The notes: generated by a model not told the origin, from the sequence alone. A stretch of 64,000 bases of DNA from JBPOIC01 sp052034865 (GCA_052034865.1 JBPOIC010000010.1:25072-89071), one strand, 5' to 3'; positions 9,054 through 17,597 are shown, counted from the first letter of the stretch. Made by a program: numbers and translations.

Positions 9054-9983
9054 TTAGTTGAAGATAAGAGCTTTCAGGTTTTTTTCTCCGGCAGCCTTTG
9101 TAAACTTTGCCAGTGCGCGCTCTTCCAGCTGGCGAATACGCTCTCGCGTGAGACCGAACTTCTGACCTATTTCTTCAAGCGTTTTCTCCTGACGATCATA
9201 AAAACCAAATCTTAATCTCAGAATTTCTGCTTCACGATCGGGTAACTCACGCAAGGCTTCTTCGGTATGAAATGCCAGATCCCGATTGAGAGCTGTTCTT
9301 TCCGGTGGCTCATGATCGGTCTGCTCCAGAATGTCTCCCAATTTGGAATTTCCATCTTCCCCAATCAGGCTATCGAGCGAGTGCGGCTCCGTAACAATAT
9401 TGGAAATTTTTTCCACAGACTCTTCTGAGATTCCCATTAAATCGCCAAGGAGGGTTGTTGAGGCGCTATGGCCGGTTGTAAGCAAGGATTTCTGTCGGTT
9501 GCGTTCCAGTTTCTTCCGCTTGATAAGCATGTGGGAAGGGATGACGATCAAGGCCCCCTTGCTTTGAAGAGCACGTTGAATGCTTTGACGAATCCACCAG
9601 GTGGCGTAAGTAGCAAAGCGTGAACCTAGTCGATAATCGTATCGATCGATGGCCTTCATCAGCCCGATATTACCTTCCTGAATGAGATCCAGAAGATCTA
9701 AGCCATGGCCTAAATATTTTTTGCTGATATGAACCACAAGCCTTAAGTTGGCTAGCATGAGCATTTCTTTTGTTTTAGCCAATCGGTCCTTTTCATTCAC
9801 ATTTGACTGGGATGCTCTTTCTCTCAAATTCTTTTCAGTCTTTTCTTTTTCTTTAAAGATCTCAACCTGAATCGCATCCGGAAGAAGTTTCCATCGACCA
9901 ATCTGATTCAGGTAAACATTGACCAAATCCGGAATCTTTTTGGCTGTCGCGTTTTCTTTTTCAGGATTTTGAAACTCAGACAT
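9054..9983 (-). CDS. Sigma-70 family RNA polymerase sigma factor (group 2-like)
   Basis: The 309-residue protein contains region 1.2 (DLVNVYLNQIGRWKLL, about 20-35), region 2 with NLRLVVHISKKYLGHG, DLIQEGNIGLMKAIDRYDY and the promoter-melting FATYATWWIRQSIQRAL block, a region 3, and region 4 with LPDREAEILRLRFG and the helix-turn-helix TLEEIGQKFGLTRERIRQLE. It lacks the long acidic region 1.1 of housekeeping RpoD and the RpoH box, so it is best placed with RpoS-like or other group 2 factors. The ATG at 9983 has AAGGAGG 7 nt upstream. It is monocistronic, with its own terminator at 8903-8943 and an unusual upstream site array at 10106-10149. Sigma identity is firm, the regulon unknown. Confidence 0.93.
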   Translation of the reverse strand: MSEFQNPEKENATAKKIPDLVNVYLNQIGRWKLLPDAIQVEIFKEKEKTEKNLRERASQSNVNEKDRLAKTKEMLMLANLRLVVHISKKYLGHGLDLLDLIQEGNIGLMKAIDRYDYRLGSRFATYATWWIRQSIQRALQSKGALIVIPSHMLIKRKKLERNRQKSLLTTGHSASTTLLGDLMGISEESVEKISNIVTEPHSLDSLIGEDGNSKLGDILEQTDHEPPERTALNRDLAFHTEEALRELPDREAEILRLRFGFYDRQEKTLEEIGQKFGLTRERIRQLEERALAKFTKAAGEKNLKALIFN

Positions 9984-10069
9984 AAGCTTTTCCTCCTTCT
10001 TATTCGTGTTGAATGACCCCTACAGAAAGAGCAAAAGACATGCCTGAAATACAATTCTCAACTATTTGG

Positions 10070-10075
10070 ATTATA
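10070..10075 (-). promoter_or_regulatory. Candidate -10 element of the sigma factor gene
   Basis: On the minus strand a perfect TATAAT lies 87 nt upstream of the start codon at 9983. No TTGACA-like hexamer sits 16-18 nt further upstream, as expected for an activator-dependent promoter. Inference only. Confidence 0.35.
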
Positions 10076-10105
10076 ATGGTTTTTATTCAGGAGGGGGTTC
10101 TGTGA

Positions 10106-10149
10106 TTTCGTGAATTAGCAAGATGTCGTGAGGTCACGATATTTCGTGG
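10106..10149. promoter_or_regulatory. Array of TCGTG half-sites upstream of the sigma factor gene
   Basis: Three direct TCGTG copies begin at 10108, 10126 and 10144, exactly 18 bp apart; two of them extend to TTTCGTG. The central one also forms a perfect inverted repeat TCGTGA-GG-TCACGA (10126-10139). The array lies 31-79 bp upstream of the candidate -10 box of the minus-strand sigma gene and just past the stop of the sigma-54 activator. It has the layout of a transcription factor operator; the regulator is unknown. Confidence 0.5.
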
Positions 10150-10156
10150 AATAAAA

Positions 10157-11176
10157 CTATTCGAATTCTTTTTTGGGAAGGATGCTGAGCCTTTTCATCT
10201 TACTCATCAAAGTGGTCGGTTTTAAATCCAAAAGCTCTGCGGCCCCTTCTTTTCCGTAAATTTTTCCCTTCGTGATTTTCAGCGCCTCGAGAATATGATT
10301 TCGAATTGCTTCATTCAAAGAAGAAAAGGCAGAAGATTTTTCAGAAAGGATCACTATTTTTTCATTTCCTCCTCCCAGGGGTTCTGCCTGGAAAATAGTG
10401 CCCTCATGGGCGATCAAATTTCTTTCTATCACATTCTCAAGCTCTCGTATGTTTCCTGGCCACGAATGGTTTTTTAAATTTTCCAAAGTCTTCAGACTGA
10501 TTCCTTCAATCGTTCTTCCAAGTTTTCGGGAATGTTTTTTGATGAAGTACCAGGTTAAAGCCTCGATATCTTCGGTTCGTTCACGCAGGGGAGGTAACTG
10601 AATCGGAAATACATTGAGCCTGAAAAAAAGATCCGACCTGAACTGACCTGCCTGCAGGGCCGACTCAAGATCTCGGTTGGTCGCTGCAATCAGACGTACA
10701 TCAATATGAACAGGAGAAACACCTCCCACTCGTTCAAATTCCTTTTCCTGTAAGACCCTTAAGATTTTAATTTGAATTTCATGACTTAATTCACCAATCT
10801 CATCCAGTAACAAAGTCCCCTGATGAGCGAGCTCAAATCGTCCAATTTTTTGAGCCTGAGCACCTGTAAATGCGCCTTTCTCATGACCAAAAAGCTCAGT
10901 TCCAATCAAGGTTTCGGTCAATGCAGAGCAGTTTACTTTAATAAAGGCATTCTCTCGCCTTAATGAAAGTTGATGAATGGCAGTAGCCACCATTTCTTTT
11001 CCCGTTCCCGTCTCCCCCCGAATCAGAACAGTTGCATCTGTTGGAGCTACCTTCTGAATCTGAGCGAGGACCTGTCTGAAGGCTTTGGAATTTCCAATCA
11101 ATGGATGGAAAGGAGACGAAGGAAAAAGATTGCTTCCTTGAGACTCTGGTTTTGGAAATGGAATGACAGGGTTCAT
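10157..11176 (-). CDS. Sigma-54-dependent transcriptional activator without a sensory domain
   Basis: This is an enhancer-binding protein of the NtrC class that remodels sigma-54 RNA polymerase using ATP. Residues about 25-260 are the AAA+ domain: Walker A GETGTGKE, the sigma-54-contacting loop GAFTGA, Walker B GTLLLDEIGEL and the sensor region RLIAATNRDLE. The C terminus carries a Fis-type helix-turn-helix (EGAAELLDLKPTTLMSKMKR). Only about 25 residues precede the AAA+ core, so there is no receiver, GAF or PAS domain; compare PspF and HrpR, which are controlled by partner proteins. The start at 11176 lacks a strong Shine-Dalgarno. No rpoN is in the window. Confidence 0.93.
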   Translation of the reverse strand: MNPVIPFPKPESQGSNLFPSSPFHPLIGNSKAFRQVLAQIQKVAPTDATVLIRGETGTGKEMVATAIHQLSLRRENAFIKVNCSALTETLIGTELFGHEKGAFTGAQAQKIGRFELAHQGTLLLDEIGELSHEIQIKILRVLQEKEFERVGGVSPVHIDVRLIAATNRDLESALQAGQFRSDLFFRLNVFPIQLPPLRERTEDIEALTWYFIKKHSRKLGRTIEGISLKTLENLKNHSWPGNIRELENVIERNLIAHEGTIFQAEPLGGGNEKIVILSEKSSAFSSLNEAIRNHILEALKITKGKIYGKEGAAELLDLKPTTLMSKMKRLSILPKKEFE

Positions 11177-11293
11177 GGTTTTTACTCATAGCGTGTTAGC
11201 AATAGTGAGAACCTGGCACGGCAAAAAAAGAAGAGGTGCTTGAGAATCTTCGAACTCAAAATGGATGGGTTTGAAAAAGAGCTGGATTTCGAA

Positions 11294-11348
11294 AGATCTG
11301 ATGGATTCAGATCTACTGCAGAGGTGTTCTGGAGAGCTGAATCTCCAG
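11294..11348. promoter_or_regulatory. Two tandem perfect inverted repeats between a hypothetical gene and the sigma-54 activator
   Basis: AGATCTG (11294-11300) pairs with CAGATCT (11308-11314) across 7 nt. CTGGAGA (11329-11335) pairs with TCTCCAG (11342-11348) across 6 nt. Neither is followed by a T-run on either strand, so they are more likely operator sites or mRNA hairpins than intrinsic terminators. They lie 118-172 bp upstream of the activator start. Confidence 0.45.
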
Positions 11349-11369
11349 CTTGGTGTTTGAGAATAAAGA

Positions 11370-11864
11370 TTAATTAGGGGAAGTCAAGAGTTGCTGACGG
11401 ATGAGATGGATGAGGGCTCGGTAAAAATAGTGAAGAATCTGATCGACCATCCCAGAGGTTTCCTGAGGCATGCGACGAAAATACTCGACGACAGCCACAA
11501 AGATTTTTTCGATGTTATTTTTGGTGTCTTGCGAAAAACAAACCTGGTTTTCCAGATCGTCCCACTTCAAATTGGAAAGCTCAAACAAATTTGAGCTTGC
11601 CCCCTGATACTCCAGACAAAAAATTGCCTGTGCAAGTTCTTTAGGGTCCATTTGGGAAAGACAGGATTTCAGATCACCAATGGAAGGAAGAGGGCCACTT
11701 GCCTGATAAGCTCCCATGATACTTTCGAGAATAAACCGTTTTTGTTCCAGATCGGTCAGCATGAACATTTTCCCATGTAAATGATTACAACATTTTGATC
11801 CAGAACTGCTTACTTTAAGAAAGCAATTCTGGAAGGAAGTTGGAAGTTCTAGCATTATCTGCAA
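11370..11864 (-). CDS. Hypothetical protein, 164 residues
   Basis: No family is recognised. The longest frame starts at a TTG (11864). An ATG at 11768 or 11762 would give a protein beginning MFMLTDLEQKR or MLTDLEQKR and looks more natural: the first 32 residues (Cys-rich, SSSGSKCCNHLHG) are less protein-like than the rest, and GGGA precedes 11762 at about 8 nt. The body is soluble and helical, with SIGDLKSCLSQMDPKELAQA and a C-terminal segment MVDQILHYFYRALIHLIRQQL. No signal peptide or membrane segment. It precedes the sigma-54 activator on the same strand by 193 bp and diverges from the OMP gene at 11984. Confidence 0.6.
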   Translation of the reverse strand: MQIMLELPTSFQNCFLKVSSSGSKCCNHLHGKMFMLTDLEQKRFILESIMGAYQASGPLPSIGDLKSCLSQMDPKELAQAIFCLEYQGASSNLFELSNLKWDDLENQVCFSQDTKNNIEKIFVAVVEYFRRMPQETSGMVDQILHYFYRALIHLIRQQLLTSPN

Positions 11865-11983
11865 AAACCGGAGAGAAAGTTGCTTATTACATTACAATTA
11901 AATTGCAAGAACATTTGTATTTGATAAGAGAGTCATCACTCTAAGTTGTCCAAACCTAATCAAACTAGAAAGGAGTTGTTAAA

Positions 11984-12493
11984 ATGAAACGTTCGTTTTT
12001 CCATTCTTTGCTTGTTCTAGCTCTTGTCCTTTTATCCTCTTCCTTCCTTTCAACAGCCAAGGCAGAAACCAGTGCCCACCAGTTTCAGGTCGGTGGAGGG
12101 CTGGGGGTACTTTTTGGGACAGGGCCTATCGATCCCTCTTTCGATTTTGCAATTGAACCAGAGTATTTCATCAATCGTAATTTAAGCGCTTCTTTCCGAT
12201 TGGATTTTACAGCTGGAGGCTTAAACTCCATGGGTTTGGGAGGACGTGTTCGCTACTATCTGACCTTCACAAATCATCCGGCATGGAGTCTGTCTTTGGG
12301 AGCAGGGGCGGGGGGTGTGATCAATTTTGATGGAGGAGATTTTGGAACCATTACGCTTCCCTCAGTAGGAATACAATACGACTTCAATGAGCATATTAAA
12401 TTTGGATCCGAAATCGCTTCTGAAATCTTTTTTGGAAGTCGATCTGCTTATGGAGTTCGATTTATGCCAGCTCAGATCAAGTGGGTGTTTTAA
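11984..12493 (+). CDS. Small outer-membrane beta-barrel protein
   Basis: The 169-residue protein has a clear signal peptide (MKRSFFHSLLVLALVLLSSS, cleavage after STAKA at about residue 27). The mature part alternates polar and aromatic residues as in an eight-stranded barrel (FDFAIEPEYF, LSASFRLDF, GGRVRYYL, WSLSLGAG, VGIQYDF, YGVRFM) and ends IKWVF; a terminal Phe is the usual recognition signal for the Bam machinery. AAAGGAG precedes the ATG by 8 nt. It is monocistronic with a terminator at 12564-12603. Family fold is likely OmpA/OmpW-like; substrate or role is unknown. Confidence 0.82.
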   Translation: MKRSFFHSLLVLALVLLSSSFLSTAKAETSAHQFQVGGGLGVLFGTGPIDPSFDFAIEPEYFINRNLSASFRLDFTAGGLNSMGLGGRVRYYLTFTNHPAWSLSLGAGAGGVINFDGGDFGTITLPSVGIQYDFNEHIKFGSEIASEIFFGSRSAYGVRFMPAQIKWVF

Positions 12494-12563
12494 GTTTTGA
12501 AGGATCTGATTTGAATCCTTTGTTGCTTGTCATCTCCTCAGATTTATTTCTTTCAAACAGGAA

Positions 12564-12603
12564 AAAAGGATAGATGAAAATGTTGTATTTCATCTGTCCT
12601 TTT
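12564..12603 (+). terminator. Terminator after the small OMP gene
   Basis: Arms 12564-12579 and 12588-12603 pair over 16 bp with one G-U (AAAAGGATAGATG side and CATCTGTCCTTTT side), 8-nt loop, followed by CTCATTTTT. The A-rich 5' flank means it could act in both directions. Confidence 0.72.
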
Positions 12604-12657
12604 CTCATTTTTCTGCAGGTGAAACGAGTGAACTTTGGAATGGGAGGAATGTGATTT

Positions 12658-13260
12658 ATGAAACAAAACCTTTATCTTCGCTCCTTACTCTTTCTTCTCT
12701 TTTTTACTTTCATCTTTTCTCCACTCAACGCTGCAACCGATTTCAAGGCAAAAAAAAATCCACCAAATGTCAAAGAGGGAAAAACCAAAGGATACAATGG
12801 AGATCCAGCCCTCAAACGTGGTTACGATTTGGGTTATGATGATGGAATCAAGGCAGGGAAGGGGGATAAAAAGATCGGCAAAAAAGATCAACCCACCGTA
12901 CATGAGAGCTATAAAACTCCCGAGAAAAAGTTTCGCCATGAATATGGATCTCAATCCAAATTTATCACTGGGTATCGAGCCGGTTTTAGCAGAGGATATA
13001 AGGTAGGTTTTGCCCAGGGAAAAAAAGATCCAAATGAAGCCAGAAAATTTGCTGAAGATAAAAACGCAAAAAAGAAAGCAGACAAAGATAAAGCCGAAGA
13101 CAAAAACAGGAAAGCTGCTTTAACGACACCTACAAAACACTCCGAAGAAACTTCCACACCCAAGCGGGAAATTACTTCGGATGTCTCGAATCCATCAGTC
13201 ACCGAAAAACCCGCTGTTGATAAAACAGCTAAATATAACCCATCTGAAGATGCCCTTTAA
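12658..13260 (+). CDS. Secreted lysine-rich protein with GX3 repeats, coupled to uppP
   Basis: The 200-residue protein has a signal peptide (MKQNLYLRSLLFLLFFTFIF, cleavage near NAA, residue 25). Two blocks show strict glycine every fourth residue: GYDLGYDDGIKAGKGD (about 60-75) and GYRAGFSRGYKVGFAQGKKD (about 106-125), both of the form G-aromatic-x-x. The tail from 126 is highly charged and probably disordered (KKADKDKAEDKNRK). The ATG has GGGAGGA 8 nt upstream. The stop at 13260 is 2 nt from the uppP start, so translation is coupled. GX3 repeats occur as glycine zippers and in Yae1-type proteins; neither match gives a function here. A periplasmic or envelope role is inferred from the signal peptide and neighbour. 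Confidence 0.8.
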   Translation: MKQNLYLRSLLFLLFFTFIFSPLNAATDFKAKKNPPNVKEGKTKGYNGDPALKRGYDLGYDDGIKAGKGDKKIGKKDQPTVHESYKTPEKKFRHEYGSQSKFITGYRAGFSRGYKVGFAQGKKDPNEARKFAEDKNAKKKADKDKAEDKNRKAALTTPTKHSEETSTPKREITSDVSNPSVTEKPAVDKTAKYNPSEDAL

Positions 13261-13262
13261 TT

Positions 13263-14069
13263 ATGGAACTTTGGCAATCGATTTTATTAGGTGTTGTTCA
13301 AGGCCTGGGAGAATTTCTTCCTATTTCCAGTTCTGCCCATTTAGTGATCGTACCCTGGTTGTTTGATTTTAAAGATCCAGGACTCACGTTTGATGTGGCG
13401 CTTCACTTTGGAACCCTCATTGCACTCCTTGCCTATTTTTATAAAGATTGGATTCATCTCATTAAAGCGGCTTTTTCTTCCATCTCCAATAAACGCTATC
13501 ATTTCACTCCAGACGAAAATCTTTTCTGGTTTCTTGTTTTTGCCTCAATTCCAGGAGCCATCATCGGAAAACTTCTCGAAGAGCATGCAGAAACTTCTTT
13601 GCGATCTCCTTTGCTGATAGCTTTGATGATGACCTTAATGGGAATCATTCTCCTGTGGGTTGAAGGAATTTCAAAAAAGAATAAATCCCTTAAAGATCTC
13701 AACTTCCCGAGTAGTTTTCTGATTGGTATTTCCCAGGCACTCGCCATTATTCCAGGCGTTTCCAGATCCGGAGTCACCATCACGGCAGGTCTTTCCCAGC
13801 AACTCAATCGAACCTCGGCGGCCCGTTTTTCGTTTCTTTTGGCGACTCCAATTACTTTTGGCGCCTGCCTCTTAAAGCTAAAACCCTTTCTTCAAAACGG
13901 ACTGAATCTGGAATCTCTGATCGGAATTGCTGTCTCCGCCCTGGTCGGTTTTGTTTGCATAAAATACATGCTGGCCTATCTTCAAAAATACAGCTACCGC
14001 GTGTTCGTCATGTACCGTTTTTTATTTGCCATCTTAATCCTCGTAGTTCACTTCTCAAGAAAATCCTGA
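13263..14069 (+). CDS. uppP: Undecaprenyl-diphosphatase UppP (BacA)
   Basis: UppP removes a phosphate from undecaprenyl pyrophosphate at the outer face of the inner membrane, recycling the lipid carrier for peptidoglycan and other polymers; overproduction gives bacitracin resistance. The 268-residue polytopic protein has both active-site regions: GLGEFLPISSSAHL at about residues 14-27 and PGVSRSGVTI at about 165-174, in seven or eight hydrophobic segments. It follows the GX3-repeat gene by 2 nt. Function is firm. Confidence 0.96.
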   Translation: MELWQSILLGVVQGLGEFLPISSSAHLVIVPWLFDFKDPGLTFDVALHFGTLIALLAYFYKDWIHLIKAAFSSISNKRYHFTPDENLFWFLVFASIPGAIIGKLLEEHAETSLRSPLLIALMMTLMGIILLWVEGISKKNKSLKDLNFPSSFLIGISQALAIIPGVSRSGVTITAGLSQQLNRTSAARFSFLLATPITFGACLLKLKPFLQNGLNLESLIGIAVSALVGFVCIKYMLAYLQKYSYRVFVMYRFLFAILILVVHFSRKS

Positions 14070-14171
14070 TTCTAAAATCTCCCTCTTGTCACATGCTGCA
14101 AAAAATCGTTAGCATTTCCAAAAGCGGGTAAACATCAGATCAAACCATTTCATTCCATTCAGAAACTTTTT

Positions 14172-14180
14172 TGTTATAAA
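14172..14180 (+). promoter_or_regulatory. Candidate extended -10 promoter of the FG-GAP gene
   Basis: TGTTATAAA (TG at 14172, TATAAA at 14175-14180) matches an extended -10 element and lies 57 nt before the start codon at 14237. No clear -35 was identified. Confidence 0.3.
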
Positions 14181-14236
14181 AGACGATAACAATCAGAGGT
14201 GAAGTCTATTTTTGATCCATTCAAGAGGAGGGGGCT

Positions 14237-17128
14237 ATGAGTAGAACTTACAAATTTTTTCAGCTATTAACATTCCTGACTGTTTTTATATCGGCCCTAG
14301 CGCTTAGGGCTGCCACTCCTGTTAATTTCCAGGGATACAAATCCACTGACGTGGACACCCAATCCAATCCCCAACGAATGGTCTGGGCTCCCCAGGATTT
14401 TGCAATCGATACCTTTGACTCCAGTAAATATAAAGATAGTCACCCTGACATTGCCGTGGGAATCAAATCGATTGAAAACTCTCTGGGCCCTGTCCCTCTG
14501 ATCACCTACGATGTTTCAGGCCTTTTCAATAAGAACAATTTTTCATCCGCAGGACCAAACACCTTTTTTGATTTTAACTATTCCAATAAACAGATCCATC
14601 CAATCTTGCAGATCCTTGCATCAAATTTTGGTGCCAAGTCCGGAATGAAAGATCTTCTGGTTTTAACCGATTCCAATTTATTCATCTGTTACGATTTCGA
14701 TGGCAGCAGCTGTGTCTCTGGAGCCTCTCCGAGTGTGTCGATTCCGGGTCCCACCAAGGGTTCTGTTCAATCTTTGTGGCATGCAAATATTGCAGACTAC
14801 AATGGCGATGGAAAAAATGATGTTGTTGTTCTTGGCAATTCACCCACTGATAAAAAAGGGTTTCTGACATTTCTTCCGGGCGTTTTGGATCCAACTCAAA
14901 AAGTTTATTTAGGAACCCCTATCACTCACGAAATGACAGAAGGTTATCCACTTTCGCTGGCCACGGGAGTTTTCAACAAGGTCAATTCAAAGCTCAGTGT
15001 CATGACGGCTCTGATGCCGTTTAACTGTTCATCTCCCACTTCCTGCTCACTGGTTTTGAAGTGGTATCGCAACGATGGGGTCGATGTGAATAACAATCCT
15101 ATTTTTACTCCTGTTTCTTCAGGCTCAATTGCCTATAACGTGAATGTTCCCTATTCCTGCTACACTCCCACCGGTCTTGAAGCCAAAGATGTAAACCTGG
15201 ACGGCCTTGATGATCTGGTAACCACCTGCTATCGAGCTTTGCCGGGCTCTTCGGCCAGCGGCCCAGTGATCGTCATGCAAAACAAATCTGGAACTTCTCC
15301 TTCCCTTGCATTTGATTTCAATGTCCTCACCGGAATTCCTTCCACTCACGATTTCATGCATCCATATAGCTCTACGTTAGGGCCCAATAAAAATACCGGT
15401 GTGAAAGATCTGAACGGAGATGATGTGGCGGACTTGGTAGTGGCAGAAAATGATGGCTATATTTCTGTCTTTCCGGGCGTTTTAATGAACGGAAAATTTT
15501 CCGTTGATCTGGCCCATGCCACTTCTTTCTACACCTATAAGGCTCCCAAGTATGTGCAGATTGCGGATATGAACAAAGACAACCTTTCGGATGTTGTCGT
15601 ATCTGCCAGCCTGCCAGCTCTTCCAGTCTATAATATTCCCGTAGGGCCAAATCCGGTGACGGCAACAGATAACCAGCTCAACTTCTTTTCATTCAGTAAA
15701 TCTTTTGCGACAAAAAATGTTTTCATCTCAGATCTGGCCAGTCTCACTAAAATGCTGACGAGCCAGCCCTCATCTGCTTCGGCTCCCAAATTAAAGCTTC
15801 CTCTTTATTCTGGAGTAGCCGTCCTCGATACCAATGGCTCTGCGGCGCAAGCACATCCCCATTTAAAATCCCTTGGGATTGATACCATTGAGGATCCTCA
15901 TGTTCTTACAAGAGACGGAATTCTGGTTTGGCTCAATAGCACTCAACCTGACAAACCCATTCGTCCATCCATTCAGATTGATATTCCTACCTGTGACAAT
16001 CCTGATGGCTTCCAGGTTCACTGTATTGCTGGTACTTCTCCGATTGTTGAATGTAATTTTTCGACGACGAATGCCGAGTGGAACACTTATCTGGCAAGCA
16101 ATCCACCGTCCTACGATATCAATGGCAACAACGTGGATCGCAAGGTTCTATTACCTCAACCTCCGGCAAACACGCCCTATGACTACCTGGTTCAGGCTAA
16201 AGACTCCCAGGGAAATACTGTTACCAAGGCCGGAAACTTCACCCTGGCATGTGAGAACCCTCCCGGAGAACCAGGGCCCTCTGTTGCCCGTGCGATCGTT
16301 GAAACCGCCTACGATTGTCCATCTAAAGCCCTGACCATCTTCTGCAAACAAGGAAGCACGCCTATTTCCAATTGTACTTTCTCAGCAGGAGCCACACCAG
16401 CCTGGCTTCCAACTCCTCAGGTCACCAAACAGTGTTTGAATGGAGACTGCACACTCACGGTTACCAGTCCTTCTAGTAACGGCATTTATAATTTTACCGT
16501 TGGAATTCAGGATGGAATTGGCTCCTATTCCTATCCAGCTTCTGTGAAAATGAATCCTGAGATATGTATTTATATCAACGAACAAACTCCTGGGGATCAA
16601 CCCAATGTGAACACTTCGTCAACCCCGGGAGAAGGCGTAACTTCAGGAGGTGCTACACCCTCAACAGGTGTTGGAGCCTGTCCTGCAGACCCGGAATCGA
16701 CGGCCAAGAACGTCGTCTACTGGGATGATCCCTGGGTCTTGTGTTTGCCTTCCAGCATTTCTGCCCAATGGACCAGCTCTGGAAAAGAAATCGTCTGGCA
16801 GCGTGTGATGACACCAGAAGATGGAGGTCTTTCCGATGATAGTGTTCTGGCCGAACCGCTCAGCTACCAGGGGACCTGCATCAGTGGTCGTTACAAGCCG
16901 GATTTGGCCACAGAAGGAAAAACCTTTACCTATGCCTATTCCTTAAAAGGAGAAAACACTCAGTGCATTCTCAAAAATATCCGTGGAGTGAGTTTGATTG
17001 AAGGCAGTGGAAGCAAATGCAGCCTGCAAAAAGGAGAAGGGAAGTTTAGCTTGATTGCTCTCCTGCCCATTCTGATCGCAATTCCCCTGCTGGTTTTCAT
17101 TCGAAAGCAAACTTTAGCTCGGTGTTGA
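14237..17128 (+). CDS. Surface FG-GAP/VCBS repeat protein with C-terminal Cys-membrane-Arg tail
   Basis: The 963-residue protein begins with a signal peptide (LLTFLTVFISALALRAA, cleavage near residue 27). From about 180 to 470 it carries FG-GAP-type units with calcium-binding DxDxDG loops: ADYNGDGKNDVVVLG, KDVNLDGLDDLV, KDLNGDDVADLVVAENDGY and ADMNKDNLSDVVVS, typical of beta-propellers. Residues about 575-780 hold two related cysteine modules (CIAGTSPIVECNFS and CKQGSTPISNCTFS) resembling Ig-like domains. The C terminus reads SKCSLQKGEGK, a hydrophobic stretch, then IRKQ, like MYXO-CTERM-style sorting tails. GAGGAGGGGG precedes the ATG closely. Monocistronic, with terminator at 17156-17185. 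Adhesion or display role is inferred. Confidence 0.85.
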   Translation: MSRTYKFFQLLTFLTVFISALALRAATPVNFQGYKSTDVDTQSNPQRMVWAPQDFAIDTFDSSKYKDSHPDIAVGIKSIENSLGPVPLITYDVSGLFNKNNFSSAGPNTFFDFNYSNKQIHPILQILASNFGAKSGMKDLLVLTDSNLFICYDFDGSSCVSGASPSVSIPGPTKGSVQSLWHANIADYNGDGKNDVVVLGNSPTDKKGFLTFLPGVLDPTQKVYLGTPITHEMTEGYPLSLATGVFNKVNSKLSVMTALMPFNCSSPTSCSLVLKWYRNDGVDVNNNPIFTPVSSGSIAYNVNVPYSCYTPTGLEAKDVNLDGLDDLVTTCYRALPGSSASGPVIVMQNKSGTSPSLAFDFNVLTGIPSTHDFMHPYSSTLGPNKNTGVKDLNGDDVADLVVAENDGYISVFPGVLMNGKFSVDLAHATSFYTYKAPKYVQIADMNKDNLSDVVVSASLPALPVYNIPVGPNPVTATDNQLNFFSFSKSFATKNVFISDLASLTKMLTSQPSSASAPKLKLPLYSGVAVLDTNGSAAQAHPHLKSLGIDTIEDPHVLTRDGILVWLNSTQPDKPIRPSIQIDIPTCDNPDGFQVHCIAGTSPIVECNFSTTNAEWNTYLASNPPSYDINGNNVDRKVLLPQPPANTPYDYLVQAKDSQGNTVTKAGNFTLACENPPGEPGPSVARAIVETAYDCPSKALTIFCKQGSTPISNCTFSAGATPAWLPTPQVTKQCLNGDCTLTVTSPSSNGIYNFTVGIQDGIGSYSYPASVKMNPEICIYINEQTPGDQPNVNTSSTPGEGVTSGGATPSTGVGACPADPESTAKNVVYWDDPWVLCLPSSISAQWTSSGKEIVWQRVMTPEDGGLSDDSVLAEPLSYQGTCISGRYKPDLATEGKTFTYAYSLKGENTQCILKNIRGVSLIEGSGSKCSLQKGEGKFSLIALLPILIAIPLLVFIRKQTLARC

Positions 17129-17155
17129 ACCTATAAACCTGCCCGCTGAATCTTT

Positions 17156-17185
17156 AAAGGCCTCCGTTTGGAGGCCTTTTTTTTT
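17156..17185 (+). terminator. Strong terminator after the FG-GAP gene
   Basis: AAAGGCCTCC (17156-17165), GTTT loop, GGAGGCCTTT (17170-17179), then continuing T to 17185. Confidence 0.93.
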
Positions 17186-17247
17186 GCAGGGGGATTGCCA
17201 TTTTCAAATTCCTCGCACCATTCATTAAATCAGAAAGGGGAATATTT

Positions 17248-17535
17248 ATGATGGCCAATAAAGGATCCAATCAGGAAAAATCAGCCCGAGGTTTTGCCTC
17301 GATGAACCCGGAAAAACAGCGAGAGATTGCTTCTGAAGGAGGTCGTGCCGCTCACCAGAAGGGCACCGCGCACGAATTTACTTCCGAAGAAGCAAGAAAA
17401 GCGGGACGCAAAGGCGGACTGGCTGCCCATGAAAAAGGGACCGCACATGAGTTTACCTCCGAAGAAGCCCGAGAGGCTGGACGAAAAGGAGGAGAAAGGT
17501 CGCGAGGTTCTGAAAGTGGGGGAAGGCAGTCGTAG
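17248..17535 (+). CDS. KGG-type stress protein (GsiB/con-10-like repeats)
   Basis: The 95-residue hydrophilic protein opens with GFASMNPEKQREIASEGGRA, then has two near-identical copies of GTAHEFTSEEARxAGRKGG. This KGG (stress-induced acidophilic repeat) pattern is found in Bacillus GsiB and fungal con-10 proteins, which accumulate under general stress or desiccation; biochemical activity is not established for the family. The C terminus is Ser/Gly/Arg-rich. AAAGGGG lies upstream of the ATG. The gene follows a terminator, so it has its own promoter between 17186 and 17247. Confidence 0.88.
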   Translation: MMANKGSNQEKSARGFASMNPEKQREIASEGGRAAHQKGTAHEFTSEEARKAGRKGGLAAHEKGTAHEFTSEEAREAGRKGGERSRGSESGGRQS

Positions 17536-17597
17536 AACGCTCTCCGAGTAATCACAGCTCTTGATCCCTCATGGCATCTCGGTTAGAGGAGGGGACT

